From assembly GCA_028023455.1 (NCBI GenBank), contig JAQFVV010006203.1, positions 6,540,821 through 6,604,820 of the forward strand: a stretch of DNA of 64,000 bases. Direction: 5' to 3'. Positions within the stretch are counted from its first letter, which is position 1. Each line of letters starts with the position of its first letter. A model generated the notes under the pieces. That model saw only the letters and a program-made list of their open reading frames with translations. It searched no databases and was not told the DNA's origin. This stretch comes from Epiperipatus broadwayi. Lineage: Eukaryota > Onychophora > Udeonychophora > Euonychophora > Peripatidae. Shown piece by piece: positions 10,744 to 20,722 of the stretch. The position numbers and the translations under genes were made by a program.

Positions 10744-11291
10744 ATATAGGGTATATGAGCACAGACTTTCACACAACCCACCACTCTCTACACTATCTCA
10801 TAACATGATACACTCGAACACATATATGTTGAAAAGATAAATAATCACCAATACGTAATTCATGCTAAACCAGCAATCATCAGTTGGTTCAGATTACAAT
10901 CTCCACACATATATCCTATAAGTGTTCAGATATATATTAAGATAGCCAAACCTCATACTTTAATGAACAGGCTTCAATCTACTCCACACTCCAACTCTTC
11001 AACCGTCCATCCAATTGAAAATCTGATGATGGAACGCTCAAAGGCCACCCTGAGGCCGAGATTCTTGTCACACCCATGTTGACTAAAGTCAGTCTCATGT
11101 AAAGGACATAATTCATTTAAAACATATACAAGGGATGGGCAGACATCTCTATTATGTAATAACTGAAACACAGGCTTATTATATACCTGTGTCTATATAT
11201 GTAATATATAGGGTATATGAGCACAGACTTTTACACAACCCACCACTCTCCACACTATCTCATAACACTGATACACTCGAACACATATGTG
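10744..11291 (-). mobile_element. Family B retrozyme-like element, 1.2 tandem units
   Basis: The sequence starting TATAGGGTATATGAGCACAG at about 10746 repeats from about 11213, giving a unit of about 467 bp followed by about 80 bp of a second unit. The whole is flanked by CTTTTAAT at 10736-10743 and 11292-11299, a possible short target-site duplication. A hammerhead motif lies on the minus strand at 10841-10897. There is no coding capacity. Confidence 0.65.
10841..10897 (-). ncRNA. Hammerhead ribozyme motif (family B), near intact
   Basis: On the minus strand: stem I ACCAA/TTGGT (5 bp), core CTGATGA, stem-loop II with TGCT/AGCA pairing, then GAAT where GAAA is expected, and TTACGTA before the cleavage position. 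The A-to-T change at the base that should close helix III (T opposite T) probably weakens cleavage. The rest matches the family B ribozyme at 49013 and 59872. Confidence 0.65.
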
Positions 11292-11299
11292 CTTTTAAT

Positions 11300-11706
11300 G
11301 TAAATCCTCATCTTCAAATATTCTTCCCCTTTTCAAAACTAAATTGCAATTTTTTTTTGGGAGCAAGCATACACATTACATTATGCATATTCATTTTTTA
11401 TTATAACTTTTCAGCTTCTACAATATTACTTCATTTCAGCATATTTTATAAACTATAGCAATTGCATACTGTATTCAGGTTATAATGGTGTTCATAGGTG
11501 GAATTAATGAATGATCACTAAATGTAAAGGTTAAATGTAAATAATCAATGTACTGTGTAAAAGAAGAATATATTGCCTTGTAAGATAAAGTGCTATTTCT
11601 CAAATGTTGAGTTGTTTCCGGTACAGTATTTTCTATTTTCTGTGATTTTTATCTTGTTATCTTTAGTATCTTGAGTTTCTTCACACTAATTGTGATATTG
11701 GAATTG
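11300..11706. other. No recognised feature
   Basis: AT-rich sequence between a family B element and a family C cluster. No exon or repeat assigned; the overlapping open frame 11135-11458 is chance, running through family B sequence. Confidence 0.45.
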
Positions 11707-12616
11707 TAGCAAATTTCTCCATCTAATATTGCCAGCTAGTGCAAGCCATAATAATCAATGGATGCTAGAAGGATAGTGCAACTAAATCCTTATCTGTTGC
11801 GTACTCATACAATATCCTCTGCCTAGTTTCTAGATGATGACGTAATGTTTTCAATGCAAGTCAATTAGCTTGTATAATCATACAGATATAAATCCAGTTC
11901 AGTATCTATATATTTTTGATGTTTTTTGGTTATTTAAAATCATAGTCACCAAAAGATAAAAATGGCTGCTGGAAAGATTCATTAGTAGGCACAATGCTTT
12001 CAGATTCGAGACTTCTCACTGATTTAAGCCAGAAACTAATCTGGAAATAGGCACTAGATGGGGAGTTTGATGCATTAACCATCTATCACCAATTGATTAC
12101 TATGGCTTACACTAGGTGGCCATAGAGTATGGTGAAAGTTGCTATTGTGTAAACATAAGAAATAGTGATTATATGATGTCATGATGGTGTTATATCAATT
12201 GCACCCCAAGTAGGATGCTGATTATGGTTATTAAAAAACAAACACCCAAAGTATATAGATACTAAACTGGGTTCAGATATGTATGATTATACAAGGTAAT
12301 TAAATTAGTTTGGATTGAAAACATTGTGTTTAAATTGAGGCTTATATCTTTACAGTTAACTGAAGGAGGGTGGCACATGATCCAAAGATCTAGATGCAGT
12401 GCTCTCAAATCCAAAGCTCCTCACTAATGAAAGCCATAAGTAAGAAATTAGTCTGGGGATATTGAATGAATGGGCATTAGATAGGGATTTTGATGTGCTA
12501 CCTTCTAGCTTCCACATATTACTATTGCTTGCACTAAGTGGCAATATTGTATGGAGAAAATTGCTATTATGTTAATAGATTGTGTAAGCATAAGAAGCAG
12601 TGATCCTGTGACATTG
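11707..12616. repeat. Family C cluster: one forward arm, two inverted arms
   Basis: A forward arm (about 11707-11940, starting like the element at 18829) is followed by two arms of opposite orientation (about 11940-12178 and 12179-12616), each ending with CATAAGAA...GTGAT/GTGAC-type termini. The distance between the two right termini is about 433 bp, close to the 441-457 bp C period at 19715-20708. Three ribozyme positions are all decayed: forward near 11825-11850, inverted at 12010-12060 and 12413-12470. Confidence 0.65.
12413..12470 (+). ncRNA. Hammerhead relic (family C)
   Basis: The family C ribozyme is recognisable as CTCCTCA, CTAATGA (G5 changed to A), AAGCCATAAGTAA, GAAA, then TTAGTC before TGGGGATA. 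Stem I can still form six pairs (CTCCTCA side with TGGGGA). The altered core G makes it very probably inactive. A worse relic (CTGATTT core) lies near 12010-12060. Confidence 0.55.
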
Positions 12617-14433
12617 AGATTGTACATTTGTGCACCCTCAATAATTTAGTTTTTAATTGTCACTGAGAAAATAATAGCAGAGACAGATTTAGAAGAATGG
12701 GAATCCACAACCATAATATTATAATCAGTAATGAGCCAATGTGAAATTGGATTATAAGTTTCACGTAAGCAAATATTGTAGGTTTAGGCAGTCCTAATCA
12801 TAAACACTTTCTAATATGGAAGTGGAAGGGCCTAAAAAAGATGACCTAAAAAGTTGCTGTTACTATTGGATCAATCATTAAAGTTTCATATTTGTATAAT
12901 CATTCATATTAACAGTGGTAAAATGAAAATTGTGATAATAATAAATATCTTCACCCAGCTAATTCTTAAAATAAGTCAATAGAATACTAGCAGTAACAGG
13001 ATTGCTGATATTCCATTGATTTATTTTAATGATTGACTGATGTAATGTTATATACATATGATAACCAATTAGCTGTGAGCACTTATGGTAAATACTTTAA
13101 TTTTATTTAAAAAACAATAAAGGTATTTGGAATATGGAAATCTTGTTTAATGTGGATTATTCAAGATTTGAACAGAGGACAGCACTATATAGCTAAGGAG
13201 ATGAAAAGAAAAAAAAGCAGATCAGTGAGTAAAAGTGAATCTTTATGGTGCAGAATTTGCTGTGTGCTAAAACATTTTTGTGCAATGGTAACTGTGCTTT
13301 AACTCTTAGAAACATCAGAAATATGTTGGAACTAACCTCCTAATCAAAGAATAAAATTCAGAGATAAAAACAAATAGGCAACACTAATACTGATAAAGAT
13401 TGAAGACTTGAAAAGGAATTATAAAAGTCATAGAAACAGACTAAATAATAAATATAAAAATGAGATATGAAGACTTAATATAGCAAGCAATATGATAAGG
13501 AAAATCTGTTTGGGAGAGGGGACAATATCGACTGAAATAAGCTTAATGAGACTAATGCCAGATGTTATTGTTAAACATTGTTAAGAAACAATTTTTTTTA
13601 TCAAATAATGTCTTAGTTTTTATTTTTATCTAAGAAATTCGTTTATGTCTCAAAAACTCAAATTCAGTATTTTGAATTTTCTTCCTAAAGATAAAAGATG
13701 TGGTAGTTTCATAGTGCTTTCAAATCTTAACATAATTTGTTATGCCATCTTGATATTTAGATAATGAGAGCTTTAAATCATAAAAGAAAAAAAGTTTTAT
13801 GACCAGATTTAGCATGTCAGATGATAAAGTTAAATATAAAAAAAGAAAATATCATATGAATATGGAAGAAGAAATGAAACAAAAGATGAATTAAGTTTTT
13901 GTGAATTTAGTAATCTTTTTATTATCAGTATTTTTTTTATGCAGTTGAAAGTATTGATTATAAATTTTGACATCAAGCGATAGAATTAAAAAAGATAAAA
14001 TAGATCACATTGTTAACTATCAATTGAAGACTTAGGCCGTAGTGCAAAAATTAAGTAAAATTAAACAACATATACAAAGCTAAGCCAACATCTTTGATAT
14101 ATTCAAAGAACATATCCTGTGACTTTAAGAATAACAGCAGAAATTGATTTGAGATTTTGGAAGCACTTAATAGTGAATAAGAGACTGTGGATGCAAATTT
14201 AAAAAAAAATCAGAATCATTAAAATAGATGTCAGAAGATAACAATGGTAATTGCAATGTAAAAAATAATTATAAAAATTCTGAGAAAACTAAATAAGACA
14301 TTCTTATAAGCTGCTATTGAAGATATAAATAGAACTATAACAATATTCAGGAGTTGATAGTTTGCTGAAAATTAGCAATGACTAGGTTGTAATCAAAATA
14401 AGATCAAATGGATATGAAAGAATTATATGAAAC
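12617..14433. other. AT-rich stretch without recognised features
   Basis: Purine-rich, AT-rich sequence with many stops in all frames. Some stretches (13370-13560, 13980-14180) read like very old LINE remains, but no motif is good enough to support that. Confidence 0.4.
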
Positions 14434-14441
14434 AGCTATAA

Positions 14442-15028
14442 TTGGAAAACTATAGTTCATAAGCCAAATGTGATTCTTTGATCTCAATCTTGTTTCTCTT
14501 TCTATCACGACAAAGGTAAACGCATTTTTTTTTTCCTCTTGTAATTTATAAATAAATATTTTAATGATTCTAGAAAAGGAAAAGCATGCATTACAACATT
14601 GTTTCTGAAATTCAGTCTTAATATAGAATAGTAATTATTATAATTTATAGGTATTTATTATATATGATGAATATTTAAATATTAGAAATTTTTGAATAAA
14701 TCAAACTATCAAAATAATTTTTTGTTTTTATTTATTTATTTATTGCTAAAAACAATTTTAAATTTGAATTCTATTATGTTCTATTACTAAAATAAATGTT
14801 CAAGTATATCTATAGCCATTCAGAATTTATATTTTTCAAGAACATATTTTTCACCCTTCTATTACGTTCTGTTACTAAAATAGATGTTCAAATATATTCG
14901 CAACCATTAAGAAATTTGTATTTTTGAGGAACATATTTTTCACTTCTTTCCGTGTGACTCTTTAATGGGGGAAGGGAGGGAGATTTAAACAAAATGGCTC
15001 TTAATGTTAAAAAGTTTGCCAAACTCTG
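14442..15028. mobile_element. Non-autonomous hAT-type element (MITE-like)
   Basis: The right end, read on the minus strand, is CAGAGTTTGGCAAACTTTTT, a typical hAT terminal sequence. The left end has TTGGAAAACTATAGTTCATA then AGCCAAATG, similar to known hAT-derived short repeats. The flanks AGCTATAA (14434-14441) and AGCTATTA (15029-15036) match at 7 of 8 bases, the duplication length of hAT elements. It has no transposase. It contains an internal direct duplication (14771-14946). Confidence 0.6.
14771..14946. repeat. Tandem duplication, 88-bp unit
   Basis: Two adjacent copies (14771-14858 and 14859-14946) both begin CTATTA(T/C)GTTCT and end GAACATATTTTTCAC, with about 85-90 percent identity by eye. 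They lie inside the hAT-type element. Confidence 0.75.
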
Positions 15029-15036
15029 AGCTATTA

Positions 15037-16315
15037 ACCAGGATATAGTTGTATTTATTTGTTCAAATCTAACATGCTGTTTTTAAAGTTATGCTAAGAA
15101 TTTTCATCATGCTCATTTCCTTCATCCTCATTACTATGATTATGTGTGTGATTAATATTTTGCTCTGATTTTCTATCAGTTTCAGACCTTTTTTATTATT
15201 CCCGTTTCACTCTTTGAGGTATTTATTTATATATTTTCCTACTAAAAAAAATATAATCACTCTTTAATGGATTAAATATATTACTTCTTTAAATAATTTG
15301 ATTTTGTTCTTTAAAAGCAAATAGAACTCATTTGCATTGATTTTTAAAACCCATTAGAATTAGAGTGGCATTCCCACAAATTATAAATATATATTTCCAT
15401 TATAATAAGCTCCTTGCAATTTATAATTATATATTGTTTATTAATTTTTCTGAGCATTCAATCAATATTCAAAAATTGTCATATCATTCAGCCATGGCGA
15501 TTACACTAATTTTTTTTTTAACGGTAACACATTGTAAGATTCTTTATTACGTTAGAAAATGCGTAAGAACTCTCTTTAACTTAGATAATATTTGAGAAAG
15601 TGTTATTATTTTGGAATGAAAATGAATAGAAAGCTCTTATTCTCTTATGTATGCTATGTCTATAACACATACATCCTTAAAATACTATCAACACTTCTAT
15701 TGAGATAAGTATTTTGTTTAAAGCTTTTGTTTATATCTATGTAGAAAATCATTAATCACTGCCTAAGAAAGTATACAACTATACTTTTGTAAAGGATTTT
15801 ACCGAGAGTCTGAATTTTGGTCTCCTTTTGCCAGATCCAATAAACTTCTTTATTATAAGCGCTTTGTATGAAGATATTGAATAGAGTATTGAAAAATATT
15901 TACTATAAGCAGATTGAAACAGATAATAAGAGAGTATTATGAAGAATATCAGAAAAGAAAATATAAAAAGCATAATAAATTGAGAAAAAAAATATGTAGG
16001 GAAAAAATTATTATGATAATTTGAAAAGGCGCACTAAATGATAGAAGATATATATTATGATGACAGCATTGACTTTGACATCCAGTCATTGTTTATTTAA
16101 AATGTCTGTAGATGAAAAATCGTTTTCTTTATCAGAAGTTTGTGATGATAATGGTATTTTAATAATAATTATATGTTAAACAATTTCCATAATCTAATCA
16201 TCAATTAAATATGTTTAGAAAAATATAAACTTCAACTTTTCCAATATATTCATCTGTTGGTAATAGGACATAAGTTATTATATAGCACAATGTTTTGGTG
16301 GTATTTTTCTCATCT
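15037..16315. other. AT-rich stretch without recognised features
   Basis: No coding or RNA gene is supported. Short open frames (15365-15595 plus strand, 15779-15973 minus strand) encode low-complexity hydrophobic or basic peptides with no recognisable domain. Confidence 0.45.
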
Positions 16316-16505
16316 CTCCTTCAGATATTGCTGGCCTAACCAGTGTCAGCAGCAGCATGAAAATTGAACCAGAACTTTAGGTTAATGAATACTAAATATA
16401 AAGTCAGTGCTACGATAGGTATTAAACCTAGATCTTTAGATTCATGAATGTTGAATTTTAAGTCATGCTGTAACCAATTAGGCTATTCTGCCAAAGGAAA
16501 CCTCA
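16316..16505 (-). repeat. SINE-1 fragment, minus strand
   Basis: Read on the minus strand it has the SINE-1 landmarks: CAGAATAGCCTAATTGGTTA (box A region), AAAATTCAACATTCATGAAT, the GATCTAGGTTTAATACC box B region and, at the end, TTAGGCCAGCAATATCTGAA. It lacks the AATAAAG tail. An extra segment with a second AGTTCTGGTTCAATTTTCAT box B-like stretch suggests a partial internal duplication. Confidence 0.6.
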
Positions 16506-16589
16506 TATACTTATTTATGAGAGGTTTCCTGATATCTTTTTTTCCCCCTAAAAGCAAAGTTAATTAGCGGCTTAGACATTATGTATTAT

Positions 16590-16960
16590 AATGTCTGGAA
16601 GCCACATAAGTCAAGCTAGATAAGATATAATGTCTAGCTAATTAAGTTTGCTCTTAGAACAAAGAGAATATATTAGGAGAACTCTCATATGTAAGAATAT
16701 GAAACTTCTGTTGATTGTTGCCTTTAGCAGAATAGCTTAGTTAATTAAAACATCTTAAATTCAATATTTCACGAATCTAAAGGTGCAGGTTCAATTTTCA
16801 TGCTAGTACAACTACTGGTCAGGCCAGCAATATTTGAAGAAGAAAGACGAATACTACTCAAAATAATGTGTTAAATACTAATGTGTGTGCTATTATTAAC
16901 AGATGAATATATATGCAAAGTTAAAATAAAGTTTGAATTTTTCTGAAGACACATTAAACA
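16590..16960 (+). repeat. SINE-1 copy, plus strand
   Basis: This copy has the upstream head (GTTTGCTCTTAGAAC, GTTGCCTTTAGCAG), a degenerate box A, box B-like GGTGCAGGTTCAATTTTCAT, CAGGCCAGCAATATTTGAAG, and the tail AATAAAGTTTGAATTTTTCT then GAAGACACATTAA. With the minus-strand fragment 100 bp to the left it forms an inverted SINE pair. The shared head shows that SINE-1 includes about 130 bp before the tRNA-like part. Confidence 0.65.
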
Positions 16961-17516
16961 TTCTAGATTAGATGCTGAAAGTAATCTAACACATTATTCT
17001 TAATGAAGAACTTTTTGCTTTTAAAAAAAAAAACCCTATGTAAAATACGTTATTTCAGAAAAAGTTTTAACTCCTAGTACAACTAAAAATCTATTTATGA
17101 TGAGACTGCAAGTATTTATTCAAAATATTTTGATAAGCAAAGTGCTAAAAAAAAAAAAAGGAATGTTAAACTTTGCACAGAAAAACTTATAAGTGAATAT
17201 GCTGACTTTGTCTTCATAATGTACAAATTTATGAAAGTAACTTAATACTTGAATTATTTAAACCTCATAAAAAAAAAAACTGCATGAATTTCAGTACATG
17301 AAAAAAAAAAAGAATTGTTCCATTATGGCTGTGCAATGTAAATTTATTTAAAGCGCCATTTATTATTTTAAAAACATTTAAAACATTTTGCTCTGCCCTC
17401 ATAATAGTATATATTTGTATAATTAATATTACTAATTAATCATATATTTATTTTGTTTTCAAATTATTAATGTTTCAAATACGTGTATATTTCATATACC
17501 TAGAGTTTAACTATAA
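16961..17516. other. AT-rich stretch with A-runs
   Basis: Only homopolymer A runs (17021, 17147, 17268, 17301) and AT-rich sequence; no feature recognised. Confidence 0.45.
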
Positions 17517-17618
17517 TATTGAGGATTTGAACACAGATTTTCAAGATCCCTTCAGTCATCCACTCTATTTCATGCAACAAATACAAATGACCACATACAT
17601 GTGAAAAAGATAAATGAT

Positions 17619-17673
17619 TTCCAAAATATGTATTTTGTACTAAACCAGCTTTCAACAGTTGGTCCAGATCATC
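17619..17673 (-). ncRNA. Hammerhead relic (family B)
   Basis: The minus strand reads GGACCAACTGTTGAAAGCTG then GTTTAGTACAAAATACATAT. The core is CTGTTGA and GAAA is CAAA/AAAA, so it is inactive; stem I (ACCAA/TTGG) is still visible. Confidence 0.5.
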
Positions 17674-18006
17674 ATCTCCAACAGATATCAGTGCTCGGTT
17701 TATATTAAGATAGCACTTTTCACACTTTAATGGACAGGCTTCAATCTACTCCACCCTCAAACTCTTTATCCATCCATACTCTTGAAAATATGATGATGAG
17801 GGATCAGAGTGACTTAAGGTCAACATGGGTATGACAATAATATTGGCATTAACAAGGAATTTGGTTGTTTCATCATCAGATTTTCAATGATATGGATGGT
17901 TGAAAAATTGGAGAGTAGAGTAGATTGAAGCAGGTCCATAAGCGTGAAAAATTGCTATCTTAATATAAACCTAGCACTGATTAATATATATGTTCGGGAG
18001 TTGATC

Positions 18007-18060
18007 ATCTGGATCAAATGATGAGTGTTGTTTCAGCATAAAATATATATATTGGAGATC
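18007..18060 (+). ncRNA. Hammerhead relic (family B)
   Basis: The plus strand reads GATCAAATGATGAGTGTTG then TTTCAGCATAAAATATATAT. The first core base C is A, and GAAA is AAAA. It is the partner of the relic at 17619 in the inverted pair. Confidence 0.5.
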
Positions 18061-18190
18061 ATTTATCTTTTTCATGTGTGTGATCATGTGTATCAAGTTG
18101 TATGCAACAGAGTGGATGGCTGAAGGAAGCTTGAAAGTCTGTGTTCAAATCCTATATATTTTTTAAAATTATTGTAAATTGTTACTTGTA

Positions 18191-18217
18191 ATACACACAC
18201 ACATATATATATATATG
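18191..18217. repeat. (CA)n(TA)n microsatellite
   Basis: A short run of CA repeats followed by TA repeats, directly after the family B inverted pair. Confidence 0.8.
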
Positions 18218-18477
18218 AAAGAGAAAAAAACAAATTATTTATTGTTGTATATGAGAAACATGATAGTTATCCGAATGCAATACACAGTTTCATTTTTTAA
18301 GAAAGTCTAGAAAACAAATCATTTGTTCTTTCTAAGTAATATTTCTTTTAAAATTTGGTGTCAGTTATAAGAAACATATATCTGAATCCTAATTGTTTTT
18401 ATTTAAAACTGAATAGCTGTAAAGATATATTAGGGCTCAGAAAAATATTTAAAATATATTTTAAAACAGGCAAAACT

Positions 18478-18632
18478 CTCCATACAGTAGTAGCACTCAG
18501 TGCAAGCCAGAGTAATCAATGGATGCTAGAAGACTTGTGCATAAAATCCCTATCTAGTGCCTACTCATCCAACATTCCCAGACTAGCTTCTAGCTTGTGA
18601 ATTTTGTCAGTGAGGAGCCTTGAGATCATTGC
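18478..18632 (-). repeat. Family C fragment with ribozyme relic
   Basis: A forward C unit from CAAAACTCTCCATACAGTAG to about GAGATCATTGCACC. The ribozyme position (18568-18624, minus strand) reads CTGACAAAA in the core and GAAG where GAAA is expected, so it is inactive. Outer stem I bases remain. Confidence 0.6.
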
Positions 18633-18828
18633 ACCTTATTATTTAAAAATAGTTCAATATAGTTTTAGTAATGCTAATAAAGGATAAAATTTAAATGAGA
18701 AATGTGTGAGATTAATAAAAAGAAAAGGGAATTAATTGCTTTGTGTTAAATTTAAAGGAAATATATTGAATAAAGAAGGGGTAATTAAAATATTGCATTT
18801 TAAAAGTGTGTAAATTAATAAAATAATA

Positions 18829-19243
18829 CAGTAGCAACTTTCCATGCAATATTGCCATCTAGTTCAAGTCATAGTAATCAATGGATGCTAAAATGTTAGT
18901 TCATCAAAATTCATATCTATTGTCTATTTATATATTATCCCCAGACTAGTTTCTAGCTTTTGTCTTTCATCAGTGGAGAGCTTTGGATCTGAAAGTACTG
19001 CACCTAAATCTTTGGATCTAATGCATCCTTCCAGTAGCCATCTTTTACGTTTTTTAGTTAATTACAAAGCTATAAACCCAAACTGTAAACACAATAATGT
19101 TTTCAATCCAAGCTAATTTGTTTGTATAGTCATATAGATCTGAATTGATTGATTACTATGGCTTACACTAGGTGGCAATATTGTGTGGGAAATTGTTACT
19201 ATATTAACAGATTGTGTAAGCATAAGAAAAGTCGTCCTTATGA
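18829..19243 (-). mobile_element. Family C element with 13-bp target-site duplication
   Basis: The 415-bp element is flanked by identical TAATAAAATAATA at 18816-18828 and 19244-19256. It has a long forward part (18829 to about 19145) with a hammerhead on the minus strand and a short inverted right arm (about 19147-19243, TGATTGATTACTATGGC onwards), which mirrors the left end. There is no ORF. A duplication of this length indicates retro-type insertion rather than cut-and-paste by a hAT or mariner enzyme. Confidence 0.72.
18934..18986 (-). ncRNA. Hammerhead motif (family C), weak stem II
   Basis: On the minus strand: CTGATGA core, GAAA, helix III ACTAGT and GTC cleavage triplet are intact. 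Stem I pairs CTCTCCA with TGGGGA in six pairs, although the order of bases differs from the 20302 copy. Stem II (AAGACAAAAGCTA) is degraded to two or three pairs, so activity would be reduced or lost. Confidence 0.65.
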
Positions 19244-19845
19244 TAATAAAATAATATTTATTGGAGATTTGAAATAAGAAAATGTAAAATACTGTAAAAT
19301 TCTTTGTTTATTAATCTTGAAAGAAATAATTTTTTTAGTTACTTATAAAACATATGTTAGTGTTTTATTTATTATCTGAACCTTATAGGCTCAGGATATT
19401 AATTCCATTGTATTTCATTTGGGAGTAATTCATATGATCCTTTATTTGACAAGGTATAATAAATTGAGTCTGTAATAGTAAATGTTATCATTGAGCTTTT
19501 TGAAAACTTAGACTAAAATATGAAAGCTTATAAAAATATTCATAAATCTTCAAATCTTTAGTTATAGAGGCAGGGTGTATCTCCTGTAACCTTTCCTATT
19601 TATATTCATCAAATGTTTTCCAGGTAGTGATGATTATTTTTACATTATTATGCTCATTTCTTGATAAAATTATACTTTCAGAATTATTTACATCTTCAGT
19701 ACATACATTAATCATATGATCACCATCTCTTATACTAGCACATAATTGTTGTAAACAAAGGCAAAATCTCTCCATAGAGTAGTGCCATCCTGTGCCAACC
19801 AGAGTAATCAATGGATGCCAGAAGGCTTGGGCATAAAATCCCTAT

Positions 19846-19899
19846 CAATATCCCCAGACTAGTTTCTGGCTTGTGGCCATCATCAGCGAGGAGCCTTGG
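19846..19899 (-). ncRNA. Type I hammerhead ribozyme (family C), intact core
   Basis: Minus strand order: stem I 5' side GGCTCCTCG, core CTGATGA, stem II TGGC-CACAA-GCCA, GAAA, helix III ACTAGT, cleavage triplet GTC, stem I 3' side TGGGGATA. Stem I forms six pairs including wobbles. The predicted cleavage lies between 19857 and 19856 (minus-strand direction). The outer stem I helix is weaker than in the next copy because the CCAA/TTGG pairing ends in TTGA. Confidence 0.8.
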
Positions 19900-20301
19900 A
19901 ACTGAGAGCACTGCACCTAGATCTTAGGATCTAATGCAACCCTCCAGCAGCCATCTTTTAACTCTACTTTACTACAAAACTATGAGAATGAAATTGAAAA
20001 CACAATAATATTTTCAATCTAAGCTCAATCACTTATATAGTCATATGGGTCTGAACTCAATTCAGCAGCCATACATTTTGGTGTCTTTGGCTCTTAAACA
20101 ACCATAGCCACCACTATCCTATTAGGCAGGATTGGTGTTAAACCACTGGGCATCACATGATCACCATCTCTTATACTTGCACATAATTGTTGTAAACAAA
20201 GGCAAAACTCTCCATACAGTAGTGCCACCCTGTGTGCAACCAGAGTAATCAATGGATACCAGAAGGCTTGTGCATAAAATCCCTATTTAGTGCCTACTCA
20301 T

Positions 20302-20356
20302 CCAATATCCCCAGACTAGTTTCTGGCTTGTGGCCATCATCAGTGAGGAGCCTTGG
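20302..20356 (-). ncRNA. Type I hammerhead ribozyme (family C), best copy
   Basis: The 55-nt motif has every expected part: stem I in two sections (CTCCTCA with TGGGGA, then CCAA with TTGG, separated by a small internal loop), CTGATGA, a 4-bp stem II TGGC/GCCA with loop CACAA, GAAA, helix III from ACTAGT with at most three pairs, and GTC as the cleavage triplet. The predicted scissile bond is between 20314 and 20313. Very short helix III is usual in metazoan retrozyme hammerheads. I rate this the clearest functional RNA in the window. Confidence 0.85.
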
Positions 20357-20722
20357 AACTGAGAGCACTGCACCTAGATCTTAGGATTAATGCAACACTC
20401 CAGAAGCCATCTTTTAACTCTACTTTACTACAAAACTATGAGAATGAAATTAAAAACCCAATAATATTTTCAATCTAAGCTCAATAGCTTATACAGTCAT
20501 ATGGGTCTGAACACAATTCAGCACCCATACATTTTGGTGTCTTGGCTCTTAAACAACCATATCCACCACTATCCTATTAGGCAGGATTGGTGAGATATTG
20601 GATGAGTAGGCACTAGATAGAGATTTTATGCACAAGCCTTCCGGCATCCATTGATTACTTTGATTGGCACAGAGTGGCACTACTGTATGGAGAGTTTTGC
20701 CTTTGTTTACATACATTAATCA

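Larger units (their letters stand above)
17517..18163. mobile_element. Family B inverted pair
   Basis: A forward unit (17517 to about 17845) meets an inverted unit (about 17860-18163), so the locus is a long imperfect inverted repeat. It opens with GATTTGAACACAGATTTTCA and closes with GAAAGTCTGTGTTCAAATCC. Both halves carry the TTAAGATAGC / GCTATCTTAA and CATCAGATTTTCAATG landmarks. Both ribozyme positions (17619-17673 minus, 18007-18060 plus) are decayed. Confidence 0.7.
19715..20708 (-). mobile_element. Family C retrozyme-like tandem dimer with 14-bp target-site duplication
   Basis: A 994-bp insertion flanked by identical ACATACATTAATCA at 19701-19714 and 20709-20722. Inside are two head-to-tail units (TGATCACCATCTCTTATACT at 19717 and 20158, period 441-457 bp) and a partial inverted third unit (about 20594-20708). 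Each direct unit carries a hammerhead with an intact core on the minus strand. Cleavage at both sites would release a 457-nt RNA from a minus-strand transcript. There is no ORF. In metazoans, retrozymes are known as such tandem hammerhead repeats that give circular RNAs; assigning this element to that class is my inference. Confidence 0.8.

Noticed and set aside
11021-11034. Second CTGATGA inside family B as a hammerhead core
   Set aside because: CTGATGATGGAA near 11020 lacks a stem II and a GAAA at the right spacing, and no stem I flanks pair.
11135-11458. 107-codon plus-strand open frame
   Set aside because: It runs through family B repeat sequence and has no conserved counterpart in other B copies.
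13370-14180. Old LINE endonuclease region
   Set aside because: Translated traces show no diagnostic motif in order, so no element is called.
10744-20708. Families B and C as Helitrons, TRIMs or ordinary satellites
   Set aside because: No Helitron CTRR hairpin end, no LTR TG...CA ends, primer-binding site or polypurine tract, and C copies are dispersed with their own target-site duplications.
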